DNA of 64,000 bases from Synanceia verrucosa. Its lineage: Eukaryota; Chordata; Actinopteri; Perciformes; Synanceiidae. Of this stretch, positions 49,001-62,929 are shown piece after piece. The stretch is from assembly GCA_029721515.1 (NCBI GenBank), contig CM056550.1, positions 16,181,119 to 16,245,118 on the forward strand, given 5' to 3'. The first letter of the stretch is position 1. Every line of letters starts with the position of its first letter. The notes beneath the pieces were generated by a model. It was not told the origin of the DNA. It was given only the letters and a program-made list of their open reading frames with translations, and did no database searches. The translations under genes were made by a program, and so were the position numbers.

Positions 49001-52000
49001 TTTGACCATTTGCAACATGATGAAAAAATATTTTTTCACTACTTATTTACAAATTCTGTGCCTGGAAATGGTTCAGAACACAACAAGAAGGCTTCCAAAT
49101 GACTTTTTTTTTGACATTTTAAAATTTGTAATTTTTTGACGTTTTCGACATATTTTGGTATGACGTTTTTTTTTAGACAATTTGCAACATGATGAAAAAA
49201 TATTTTTTTTTACAACTTTTTTACGAATACTGTGCCTGGAAATGGTTCAGAACACGCCAAAAGGCTTTCTAATGACTTTTTGACATTTTAAAATTTGTCA
49301 TTTTTGACTTTTTCGACATACTATAGTATGACGTTTTTGACAATTTGCAACATGATGAAAAAATATTTTTTACAACTTATTTACAAATTCTGTGCCTTGA
49401 AATGGTTCAGAACACTCCAAAAGGCTTTCTAATGACTTTTTGACATTTTAAAATTTGTCATTTTTGACTTTTCGACATACTATAGTATGACGTTTTTGAC
49501 AATTTGCAACATGATGAAAAAATATTTTTACAACTTATTTACAAATTCTGTGCCTTGAAATGGTTCAGAACACTCCAAAAAGGCTTTCTAATGACTTTTT
49601 TGACATTTTAAAATTTGTCATTTTTGACTTTTTCGACATACTATAGTATGACGTTTTTGACAATTTGCAACATGATGAAAAATATTTTTTACAACTTATT
49701 TACAAATTCTGTGCCTTGAAATGGTTCAGAACACTCCAAAAGGCTTTCTAATGACTTTTGTGACATTTTAAAATTTGTCATTTTTGACTTTTTCGACATA
49801 CTATAGTATGACGTTTTTGACAATTTGCAACATGATGAAAAAATATTTTTTACAACTTATTTACAAATTCTGTGCCTTGAAATGGTTCAGAACACTCCAA
49901 AAAGGCTTTCTAATGACTTTTTGACATTTTAAAATTTGTCATTTTTGACTTTTTCGACATACTATAGTATGACGTTTTTGACAATTTGCAACATGATGAA
50001 AAAATATTTTTTTACAACTTATTTACAAATTCTGTGCCTGGAAATGGTTCAGAACACTCCAAAAAGGCTTTCTAATGACTTTTTTGACATTTTAAAATTT
50101 TTCATTTTTGACTTTTTCGACATACTATAGTATGACAGTTTTGACAATTTGCAACATGATGAAAAAATATTTTTTACAACTTATTTACAAATTCTGTGCC
50201 TTGAAATGGTTCAGAACACTCCAAAAAGGCTTTCTAATGACTTTTTTGACATTTTAAAATTTGTCATTTTTGGACGTTTTCGACATACTATAGTATGACG
50301 TTTTTGACAATTTGCAACATGATGAAAAAATATTTTTTACAACTTTTTTACAAATTCTGTGCCTTGAAATGGTTCAGAGGACTCCAAAAAGGCTTTCTAA
50401 TGACTTTTTTTTTGACATTTTAAAATTTGTAATTTTTTGAATTTTTCGACATACTATAGTATGACATTTTTTGACAATTTGCAACATGATGAAAAAATAT
50501 TTTTTTTTACAACTTATTTACAAATTCTGTGCCTTGAAATGGTCCAAAACACTGCAAAAAGGCTTTCTAATGACTTTTTTTGACATTTTAAAATTTGTCA
50601 TTTTTTGACTTTTTCGACATACTATAGTATGACGTTTTTTGACAATTTGCGACATGATGAAAAAATATTTTTTCACAACTTATTTACAAATTCTGTGCCT
50701 GGAAATGGTTCAGAACACTGCAAAAAGGCTTTCTAATGACTTTTTTGACATTTTAAAATTTGTCATTTTTGACTTTTTCGACATACTATAGTATGACGTT
50801 TTTGACAATTTGCAACATGATGAAAAAATATTTTTTACAACTTATTTACAAATTCTGTGCCTTGAAATGGTTCAGAACACTCCAAAAGGCTTTCTAATGA
50901 CTTTTTTTCTGACATTTTAAAATTTGTCATTTTTGGACGTTTTCGACATACTATAGTATGACGTTTTTTTGACAATTTGCAACATGATGAAAAAATATTG
51001 TTTTTACAATTTTTTTTACGATTTTTGTGCCTTGAAATGGTTCAGAACACTCCAAAAAGGCTTTCTAATGACTTTTATTGACGTTTCAAAATTTGTCATT
51101 TTTTGACTTTTTCGACATACTATAGAATGACTTTTTTGACAATTTGCAACATGATGAAAAAATATTTTTTTTACAACTTTTTTACGAATACTGTGCCTGG
51201 AAATGGTTCAGAACACTCCAAAAGGCTTTCTAATGACTTTTATTGACGTTTCAAAATTTGTCATTTTTTGACTTTTTCGACATACTATAGAATGACTTTT
51301 TTGACAATTTGCAACATGATGAAAAAATATTTTTTTTACAACTTTTTTACGAATACTGTGCCTGGAAATGGTTCAGAACACGCTAAAAAAGCGTTCTAAT
51401 GACTTTTCTTGACATTTTAAAATTTTTCATTTTTGGACATTTTCGACATACTATAGTATGACATTTTTTTTGACAACTTGCAACATGATGAAAAAATATA
51501 TTTTTTTACAACTTTTTTTTTTTTTACGATTTTTGTGCCTGGAAATGGTTCAGAGCACTCCAAAAAGGCTTTCTAATGACTTTTTTTGACATTTTAAAAT
51601 TTGTCATTTTTTGACGTTTTCGACATACTATAGTATGACTTTTTTTGCCAATTTGCAACATGATGAAAAAATATTTTTTACAACTTTTTTTTCCGATTTC
51701 TGTGCCTTGAAATGGTTCAGAACACTCCAAAAAGGCTTTCTAATGACTTTTTTTGACATTTTAAAATTTTTCATTTTGTTGACTTTTTCGACATACTATA
51801 GTATGACGTTTTTTTGACAATTTGCAGCATGATGAAAAAATATTTTTTTACAACTCATTTACAAATTCTGTGCCTTGAAATGGTTCAGAACACTCCAAAA
51901 AGGCTTTCTAATGACTTTTTTTTTGACATTTTAAAATTTGTCATTTTTGACTTTTTCGACATACTATAGTATGACGTTTTTGACAATTTGCAACATGATG

Positions 52001-55000
52001 AAAAAATATTTTTTACAACTTATTTACAAATTCTGTGCCTTGAAATGGTTCAGAACACTCCAAAAGGCTTTCTAATGACTTTTTTTGACATTTTAAAATT
52101 TATGATTTTTTTGACGTTTTCGACATACTATAGTATGACGTTTTTTTGACAATTTGCAACATGATGAAAAAATATTTTTTCACAACTTATTTACAAATAC
52201 TGTGCCTGGAAATGGTTCACAGGATTCCAAAAAGGCTTTCTAATGACTTTTTTTGACATTTTAAAATTTTTCATTTTTTGAGTTTTTCGACATACTATAG
52301 TATGACATTTTTTGACAATTTGCAACATGATGAAAAAACATTTTTTTTTACAACTTTTTTATGATTTTTGTGCCTTGAAATGGTTCAAAACACTCCAAAA
52401 AGGCTTTCTAATGACGTTTTGTGACATTTTAAAATTCATAATTTTTGGACATTTTCGACATACTATAGTATGACGTTTTTTGGCAATTTGCAACATGATG
52501 AAAAAAATATTTTTTTTTACAAATTTTTTTTTTACGATTTTTGTGCCTTGAAATGGTTCAGAACACTCCAAAAAGGCTTTCTAATGACGTTTTAAAATTT
52601 GTCATTTTTTGACTTTTTCGACATACTACAGTATGACGTTTTTTGTGGCGATTTGCAACATGATGAAAAAATATTTTTTTACAACTTATTAACAAATTCT
52701 GTGCCTTGAAATTGTTCAGAACACTCCAAAAAGGCTTTCTAATGACATTTTTGACATTTTAAAATTTATCATTTTTTGACATTTTTGACATACTATAGTA
52801 TGACATTTTTTAGCAATTTGCAACATGATGAAAAAATATTGTTTATACAACTTTTTTAAGATTTTTGTGCCTGGAAATGGTTCAGAGCACTCCAAAAAGG
52901 CTTTCTAATGACTTTTATTGACGTTTCAAAATTTGTCATTTTTTGACTTTTTCGACAGACTATAGTATGACTTTTTTTGACAATTTGCAACATGATGAAA
53001 AAATATTTTTTCACAACTTATTTACAAATTCTGTGACTTGAAATGGTTCAGGACACTGCAAAAAGGCTTTCTAATGACTTTTTGTGAAATTTTAAAAGTT
53101 GTCATTTTTTGACTTTTTCGACATACTATAGTATGACGTTTCTTGACAATTTGCAACATGATGAAAAAAATATTTTTTACAACTTATTTACAAATTCTGT
53201 GCCTTGAAATGGTTCAGAACACTCCAAAAGGCTTTCTAATGACTTTTTTGACATTTTAAAATTTGTCATTTTTGACTTTTTCGACATACTATAGTATGAC
53301 GTTTTTGACAATTTGCAACATGATGAAAAAAATTATTTTTTACAACTTTTTTACAAATTCTGTGCCTTGAAATGGTTCAGAACACTCCAAAAGGCTTTCT
53401 AATGACTTTTTTGACATTTTAAAATTTGTCATTTTTTGACTTTTTCGACATACTATAGTATGACGTTTTTGACAATTTGCAACATGATGAAAAATATTTT
53501 TTACAACTTATTTACAAATTCTGTGCCTTGAAATGGTTCAGAACACTCCAAAAAGGCTTTCTAATGACTTTTTGACATTTTAAAATTTGTCATTTTTGAC
53601 TTTTTCGACATACTATAGTATGACGTTTTTGACAATTTGCAACATGATGAAAAAATATTTTTTACAACTTTTTTACAAATTTTGTGCCTTGAAATGGTTC
53701 AGAACACTCCAAAAGGCTTTCTAATGACTTTTTTGACATTTTAAAATTTGTCATTTTTGACTTTTTCGACATACTATAGTATGACGTTTTTTGACAATTT
53801 GCAACATGATGAAAAAATATTTTTTACAACTTTTTTACAAATTCTGTGCCTTGAAATGGTTCAGAACACTCCAAAAGGCTTTCTAATGCCTTTTTTTGAC
53901 ATTTTAAAATTTGTAATTTTTTGACGTTTTCGACATACTATAGTATGACGTCTTTTTGACAATTTGCAACATGATGAAAAAATATTTTTTATACAACTTT
54001 TTTAAGATTTTAGTGCCTTGAAATGGTTCAGAACACTCCAAAAAGGCTTTCTAATGACTTTTATTGACGTTTCAAAATTTGTCATTTTTTGACTTTTTCG
54101 ACAGACTATAGTATGACTTTTTTTGACAATTTGCAACATGATGAAAAAATATTTTTTTTTACAACTTATTTACAAATTCTGTGCCTTGAAATGATCCAAA
54201 ACACTGCAAAAAGGCGTTCTAAAGACTTTTTTTGACATTTTAAAATTTGTCATTTTTTGACGTTTTCGACATACTATAGTATGACTTTTTTTGACAATTT
54301 GCAACATGATGAAAAAATATTTTTTCACAACTTATTTACAAATTCTGTGACTTGAAATGGTTCAGGACACTGCAAAAAGGCTTTCTAATGACTTTTTGTG
54401 AAATTTTAAAAGTTGTCATTTTTTGACTTTTTCGACATACTATAGTATGACGTGTTTTTGACCGTTTGCAACATGATGAAAAAATATTTTTTCACAACTT
54501 ATTTACAAATTCTGTGCCTTGAAATGGTTCAGGACACTCCAAAAAGGCTTTCTAATGACTTTTTTTGACATTTTAAAATTTGTCATTTTTTGACTTTTTC
54601 GACATACTATAGTATGACGTGTTTTTGACCATTTGCAACATGATGAAAAAATATTTTTTCACAACTTATTTACAAATACTGTGCCTGGAAATGGTTCAGA
54701 GGATTCCAAAAAGGCTTTCTAATGACTTTTTTTGACATTTTAAAATTTTTCATTTCTTGACTTTTTCGACATACTATAGTATGACGTTTTTTTGACAATT
54801 TGCAACATGATGAAAAAATATTTTTTTACAACTTATTTACAAATTCTGTGCCTTGAAAGGGTTCAGAACACAACAGGAAGGCTTCCTAATGACTTTTTTT
54901 GACATTTTAAAATTTGTAATTTTTTGACATTTTCGACATACTATAGTATGACATTTTTTTGACAATTTGCAACATGATGAAAAAACATTTTTTTTTACAA

Positions 55001-58000
55001 CTTTTTTACGATTTTAGTGCCTTGAAATGGTTCAGAACACTCCAAAAGGCTTTCTAATGACTTTTTGACATTTTAAAATTTGTCATTTCTTGACTTTTTC
55101 GACATACTATAGTATGACGTTTTTTTGACAATTTGCAACATGATGAAAAAATATTTTTTTACAACTCATTTACAAATTCTGTGCCTTGAAAGGGTTCAGA
55201 ACACTCCAAAAAGGCTTTCTAATGACTTTTATTGACATTTTAAAATTTTTCATTTTTTGACTTTTTCGACATACTATAGTATGACGTTTTTTGACAATTT
55301 GCGACATGATGAAAAAATATTTTTTCACAACTTATTTACAAATTCTGTGCCTGGAAATGGTTCAGAACACAACAAGTAGGCTTCCTAATGACTTTTTTTG
55401 ACATTTTAAAATTTGTCATTTTTTGACGTTTTCGACATACTATAGTATGACTTTTTTTGCCAATTTGCAACATGATGAAAAAATATTTTTTACAACTTTT
55501 TTTTCCGATTTCTGTGCCTTGAAATGGTTCAGAACACTCCAAAAAGGCTTTCCAATGACGTTTTGTGACATTTTAAAATTTATGATTTTTTTGACGTTTT
55601 CGACATACTATAGTATGACGTTTTTTTGACAATTTGCAACATGATGAAAAAATATTTTTTCACAACTTATTTACAAATACTGTGCCTTGAAATGGTTCAG
55701 AACACTGCAAAAAGGCTTTCTAATGCCTTTTTTTGACATTTTAAAATTTGTAATTTTTTGACGTTTTCGACATACTATAGTATGACGTTTTTTGACAATT
55801 TGCAACATGATGAAAAAATATTTTTTCACAACTTATTTACAAATTTTGTGCCTTGAAATGGTTCAGACAACTGTAAAAAGGCTTTCTAATGCCTTTTTTT
55901 GACATTTTAAAATTTGTAATTTTTTGACGTTTTCGACATACTATAGTATGACGTCTTTTTGACAATTTGCAACATGATGAAAAAATATTTTTTCACAACT
56001 TTTTTAAGATTTTAGTGCCTTGAAATGGTTCAGAGCACTCCAAAAAGGCTTTCTAATGACTTTTATTGACGTTTCAAAATTTGTCATTTTTTGACTTTTT
56101 CGACAGACTATAGTATGACTTTTTTTGACAATTTGCAACATGATGAAAAAATATTTTTTCACAACTTATTTACAAATTCTGTGACTTGAAATGGTTCAGG
56201 ACACTGCAAAAAGGCTTTCTAATGACTTTTTGTGAAATTTTAAAAGTTGTCATTTTTTGACTTTTTCGACATACTATAGTATGACGTTTCTTGACAATTT
56301 GCAACATGATGAAAAAAATATTTTTTTTACAACTTATTTACAAATTCTGTGCCTTGAAATAATCCAAAACACTGCAAAAAGGCGTTCTAAAGACTTTTTT
56401 TGACATTTTAAAATTTGTAATTTTTTTGACGTTTTCGACATACTATAGTATGACGTTTTTTGACAATTTGCAACATGATGAAAAAATATTTTTTCACAAC
56501 TTATTTACAAATTTTGTGCCTTGAAATGGTTCAGGACACTGCAAAAAGGCTTTCTAATGACTTTTTGTGAAATTTTAAAAGTTGTCATTTTTTGACTTTT
56601 TCGACATACTATAGTATGACGTGTTTTTGACCGTTTGCAACATGATGAAAAAATATTTTTTCACAACTTATTTACAAATTCTGTGCCTTGAAATGGTTCA
56701 GGACACTCCAAAAAGGCTTTCTAATGACGTTTTGTGACATTTTAAAATTTATGATTTTTTTGACGTTTTCGACATACTATAGTATGACGTCTTTTTTTGC
56801 CAATTTGCAACATGATGAAAAAATATTTTTTACAACTTTTTTACAAATTCTGTGCCTTGAAATGGTTCAGAACACTCCAAAAAGGCTTTCTAATGACTTT
56901 TATTGACGTTTCAAAATTTGTCATTTTTTGACTTTTTCGACATACTATAGAATGACTTTTTTGACAATTTGCAACATGATGAAAAAATATTTTTTTTACA
57001 ACTTATTTACAAATACTGTGCCTGGAAATGGTTCAGAGGATTCCAAAAAGGCTTTCTAATGACTTTTTTTGACATTTTAAAATTTGTCATTTTTTGACGT
57101 TTTCGACATACTATAGTATGACTTTTTTTGCCAATTTGCAACATGATGAAAAAATATTTTTTACAACTTTTTTTTCCGATTTCTGTGCCTTGAAATGGTT
57201 CAGAGGATTCCAAAAAGGCTTTCTAATGACTTTTTTTGACATTTTAAAATTTGTAATTTTTTGACGTTTTCGACATACTATAGTATGACTTTTTTTAGAC
57301 AATTTGCAACATGATGAAAAAATATTTTTTCACAACTTATTTACAAATTCTGTGCCTTGAAATGGTTCAGAGCACTCCAAAAAGGCTTTCTAATGACTTT
57401 TTTTGACATTTTAAAATTTGTCATTTTTTGACTTTTTCGACATACTATAGTATGACATTTTTTTGACAATTTGCAACATGATGAAAAAACATTTTTTTTT
57501 ACAACTTTTTTACGATTTTAGTGCCTTGAAATGGTTCAGAACATTCCAAAAAGGGTTTCTAATGACGTTTTGTGACATATTAAAATTTGTAATTTTTTGA
57601 TGTTTTCGACATACTATAGAATGACTTTTTGACAATTTGCGACATGATGAAAAAATATTTTTTTTTACGATTTTTGTGCCTTGAAATGGTTCAGAACATT
57701 CCAAAAAGGGTTTCTAATGACTTTTTTCTGACATTTTAAAATTTGTAATTTTTTGACTTTTTCGACATACTATAGTATGACATTTTTTGACAATTTGCAA
57801 CATGATGAAAAAATATTTTTTTTTACAACTTATTTACAAATTCTGTGCCTTGAAATGGTCCAAAACACTGCAAAAAGGCGTTCTAAAGACTTTTTTTGAC
57901 ATTTTAAAATTTGTCATTTTTGGACGTTTTCGACATACTATAGTATGACGTTTTTTTGACAATTTGCAACATGATGAAAAAATATTGTTTTTACAATTTT

Positions 58001-61000
58001 TTTTACGATTTTTGTGCCTTGAAATGGTTCAGAACACTCCAAAAAGGGTTTCTAATGACGTTTTGTGACATTTTAAAATTTGTAATTTTTTGACGTTTTC
58101 GACATACTATAGTATGACGTTTTTTTGCCAATTTGCAACATTATGAAAAAATATTTTTTTACAACTTTTTTTTCCGATTTCTGTGCCTTGAAATGGTTCA
58201 GAACACTCCAAAAAGGGTTACTAACGACTTTTTTTGACATTTTAAAACTTGTAATTTTTTGACGTTTTCGACATACTATAGTATGACGTCTTTTTGACAA
58301 TTTGCGACATGATGAAAAAATATTTTTTCACAACTTATTTACAAATTCTGTGCCTTGAAATGGTTCAGGACACTCCAAAAAGGCTTTCTAATGACTTTTA
58401 TTGACATTTTAAAATTTTTCATTTTTTGACTTTTTCGACATACTATAGTATGACGTTTTTTGACAATTTGCAACATGATGAAAAAATATATTTTTTTACA
58501 CCTTATTTACAAATTCTGTGCCTTGAAATGGTTCAAAACTGTGAAAAGGCTTTGTAATGCCTTTTTTTTGACATTTTAAAATTTGTAATTTTTGACTTTT
58601 TCGACATACTATAGTATGACGCTTTGACAATTTGCAACATGATGAAAAAATATTTTTACAACTTATTTACAAATTTTGTGCCTTGAAATGGTTCAGAACA
58701 CTCCAAAAAGGCTTTCTAATGACTTTTTGACATTTTAAAATTTGTCATTTTTGACTTTTTCGACATACTATAGTATGACGTTTTTGACAATTTGCAACAT
58801 GATGAAAAATATTTTTTACAACTTATTTACAAATTTTGTGCCTTGAAATGGTTCAGAACACTCCAAAAAGGCTTTCTAATGACTTTTTTGACATTTTAAA
58901 ATTTGTCATTTTTGACGTTTTCGACATACTATAGTATGACATTTTTGACAATTTGCAACATGATGAAAAAATATTTTTTACAACTTATTTACAAATTTTG
59001 TGCCTTGAAATGGTTCAGAACACTCAAAAAGGCTTTCTAATGACTTTTTGACATTTTAAAATTTTTCATTTCTTGACATTTTCGACATACTATAGTATGA
59101 CATTTTTTTTGACAACTTGCAACATGATGAAAAAATATATTTTTTTACAACTTTTTTTTTTACGATTTTTGTGCCTTGAAATGGTTCAGAGCACTCCAAA
59201 AAGGCTTTCTAATGACTTTTTTTGACATTTTAAAATTTGTCATTTTTTGACTTTTTCGACATACTATAGTATGACGTTTTTTGACAATTTGCGACATGAT
59301 GAAAAAATATTTTTTCACAACTTATTTACAAATTCTGTGCCTTGAAATGGTTCAGAACACTCCAAAAGGCTTTCTAATGACTTTTGTGACATTTTAAAAT
59401 TTGTCATTTTTTGACTTTTCGACATACTATAGTATGACGTTTTTGACAATTTGCAACATGATGAAAAAATATTTTTACAACTTATTTACAAATTCTGTGC
59501 CTTGAAATGGTTCAGACACTGCAAAAGGCGTTCTAAAGACTTTTTTTGACATTTTAAAATTTGTAATTTTTTTGACGTTTTCGACATACTTTAGTATGAC
59601 GTTTTTTTAGACAATTTGCAACATGATGAAAAAATATTTTTTCACAACTTATTTACAAATTCTGTGCCTTGAAATGGTTCAGAACACTCCAAAAAGGCTT
59701 TCTAATGACTTTTATTGACATTTTAAAATTTTTCATTTTTTGACTTTTTCGACATACTATAGAATGACTTTTTTGACAATTTGCAACATGATGAAAAAAT
59801 ATTTTTTTTACAACTTTTTTACGAATACTGTGCCTGGAAATGGTTCAGAACACGCTAAAAAAGCGTTCTAATGACTTTTCTTGACATTTTAAAATTTTTC
59901 ATTTTTGGACATTTTCGACATACTATAGTATGACATTTTTTTTGACAATTTGCAACATGATGAAAAAATATATTTTTTTACAACTTTTTTTTTTACGATT
60001 TTTGTGCCTTGAAATGGTTCAGGACACTCCAAAAAGGCTTTCTAATGACGTTTTGTGACATTTTAAAATTTATCATTTTTTGACATTTTCGACATACTAT
60101 AGTATGACGTTTTTTGGCAATTTACAACATGATGAAAAAATATATTTTTTTACAATTGTTTTTTTTTTTTTTACAAATTCTGTGCCTTGAAATGGTTCAG
60201 AGCACTCCAAAAAGGCTTTCTAATGACTTTTTTCTGACATTTTAAAATTTGTAATTTTTTGACTTTTTCGACATACTATAGTATGACGTTTTTTGGCAAT
60301 TTACAACATGATGAAAAAATATATTTTTTTACAATTGTTTGTTTTTTTTTTTACAAATTCTGTGCCTTGAAATGGTTCAGAGCACTCCAAAAAGGCTTTC
60401 TAATGACTTTTTTTGACATTTTAAAATTTGTCATTTTTTGACTTTTTCGACATACTATAGTATGACGTTTTTTGCCAATTTGCGACATGATGAAAAAATA
60501 TTTTTTCACAACTTATTTACAAATTCTGTGCCTGGAAATGGTTCAGAACACAACAAGTAGGCTTTCTAATGCCTTTTTTTGACATTTTAAAATTTGTCAT
60601 TTTTTGACGTTTTCGACATACTATAGTATGACGTCTTTTTGACAATTTACAACATGATGAAAAAATATTTTTTCACAACTTATTTACAAATTTTGTGCCT
60701 TGAAATGGTTCAGACAACTGTAAAAAGGCTTTCTAATGCCTTTTTTTGACATTTTAAAATTTGTCATTTTTTGACGTTTTCGACATACTATAGTATGACG
60801 TTTTTTTGCCAATTTGCAACATTATGAAAAAATATTTTTTTACAACTTTTTTTTCCGATTTCTGTGCCTTGAAATGGTTCAGAACACTCCAAAAAGGCTT
60901 TCCAATGACGTTTTGTGACATTTTAAAATTTATGATTTTTTTGACTTTTTCGACATACTATAGTATGACGTTTTTTGGCAATTTGCAAAATGATGAAAAA

Positions 61001-62790
61001 ATATTTTTTTTCACAATTTTTTTTTACAAATTCTGTGCCTTGAAATGGTTCAGAGCACTCCAAATAGGCTTTCTAATGACGTTTTGTGACATTTTAAAAT
61101 TTATCATTTTTTGACGTTTTCGACATACTATAGTGTGACGTTTTTTGACAATTTGCGACGTGATGAAAAAATATTTTTTTTACAACTTATTTACAAATTC
61201 TGTGCCTTGAAATGATCCAAAACACTGCAAAAAAGCGTTCCAAATTCTTTTTTTGACATTTTAAAATTTGTCATTTTTTGACTTTTTCGACATACTATAG
61301 TATGACGTGTTTTTGACCATTTGCAACATGATGAAAAAATATTTTTTCACAACTTATTTACAAATTCTGTGCCTTGAAAGGGTTCAGAACACTCCAAAAA
61401 GGCTTTCTAATGACTTTTATTGACATTTTAAAATTTTTCATTTTTTGACTTTTTCGACATACTATAGTATGACGTTTTTTGACAATTTGCAACATGATGA
61501 AAAATTATTTTTTTTTACACCTTTTTTTTTTACAAATTCTGTGCCTTGAAATGGTTCAGAGGACTCCAAAAAGGCTTTCTAATGACTTTTTTTTTGACAT
61601 TTTAAAATTTGTAATTTTTTGACTTTTTCGACATACTATAGTATGACATTTTTTGACAATTTGCAACATGATGAAAAAATATTTTTTTTTACAACTTATT
61701 TACAAATTCTGTGCCTTGAAATGGTTCAGAACATTCCAAAAAGGTTTTCTAATGATGTTTTGTGACATTTTAAAATTTGTCATTTTTTTACTTTTTCAAC
61801 ATACTATAGTGTGACGTTTCCTGACAATTTGCAACATGATGAAAAAATATTTTTTCACAACTTATTTACAAATTCTGTGCCTTGAAATGATCCAAAACAC
61901 TGCAAAAAGGCGTTCTAAAGACTTTTTTTGACATTTTAAAATTTGTCATTTTTGGACGTTTTCGACATACTATAGTATGACGTTTTTTTGACAATTTGCA
62001 ACATGATGAAAAAATATTGTTTTTACAATTTTTTTTACGATTTTTGTGCCTTGAAATGGTTCAGAACACTCCAAAAAGGGTTTCTAATGACGTTTTGTGA
62101 CATTTTAAAATTTATCATTTTTTGACTTTTTCGACATACTGTAGTATGACGTTTTTTGACAATTTGCAACATGATGAAAAAATGTTTTTTTACAACTAAT
62201 TTACAAATATTGAGCAATAACATCATTTAACTTACTATCATTAGGCTTTCTAATCAGTTTTTTTTTACATTTTAAAACTTGTCATTTTTTGACATTTTCG
62301 ACATACTATAGTATGACGTTTTTTGACAATTTGCAACATGATGAAAAAAGATTTTTTTACCACTTATTTATAAATTCTGTACCTTGAAATGGTTCAGAAC
62401 ACTGCAAAAAGGCTTTCTAATGACTTTTTTTGACATTTTAAAAGTTGTCATTTTTTGACTTTTTCGACATACTATAGTATGACTTTTTTTGACAATTTGC
62501 AACATAATGAAACAATATATTTTTTTACAACTTATTTACAAATTCTGTGCCTTGAAATAATTCAAAACATTGCAAAAAGGCTTTCTCATGACTTCTTGTG
62601 ACATTTTAAAAATTGTCATTTTGACAATTTTTTAAAACGTATTTTTCTCCAAAATACTGTGCCATGAAATCAATCAGAATTCTGAGATAAGGCTTTTTAA
62701 TGACTTTTTGTGAAATTTCAAACATTGTGTATTGTTTTACTGTTTTCCACGCACTGTCGTATGACTTTTAGGAGACATTATTTGTCATGC
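46056..62790 (+). repeat. AT-rich satellite array, ~160-174-bp unit, about 100 copies
   Basis: Adjacent copies of TCGACATACTATAGTATGAC are spaced about 159-174 bp apart. In order, a unit holds the palindrome CATACTATAGTATG, GACGTTTTTTGAC, CAATTTGCAACATGATGAAA, an AAAATATTTTTT run, ACAACTTATTTACAAATTCT, GTGCCTTGAAATGG, TTCAGAACACTCCAAAAAGG, CTTTCTAATGAC and GACATTTTAAAATTTGTCA. Most length variation is in T-runs. Minus-strand frames of about 60-75 residues recur in step with the unit (FIMLQIAKK, HTIVCRK, KPFWSVLNHFKAQ), which is expected from repetition and gives no evidence of coding. The last units from about 62590 are decayed. The array lies entirely within a grid1 intron. Confidence 0.98.
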
Positions 62791-62929
62791 TTGCTTTAAC
62801 ATGCATGCATATAGATTTGTCTTTTACAAGTTTTGTGACATATACTGTAACTTAATTCATCACAAAATAATTTGGTATTATCAATATTTTTTCAACAAAT
62901 TACACTATAACTGTATTCATCAATCATCC

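Noticed and set aside
46056..62790. Recurring 60-100-residue open frames within the satellite (for example HTIVCRKRQKMTNFKMS and FLMTFCDILKF types)
   Set aside because: They repeat with the unit, exist on both strands, break whenever T-run lengths shift the frame, and match no protein family. They reflect repetition, not coding.
46056..62790. CRISPR-like array
   Set aside because: Units are contiguous with no unique spacers, unit length is about 166 bp, and the context is a vertebrate intron.
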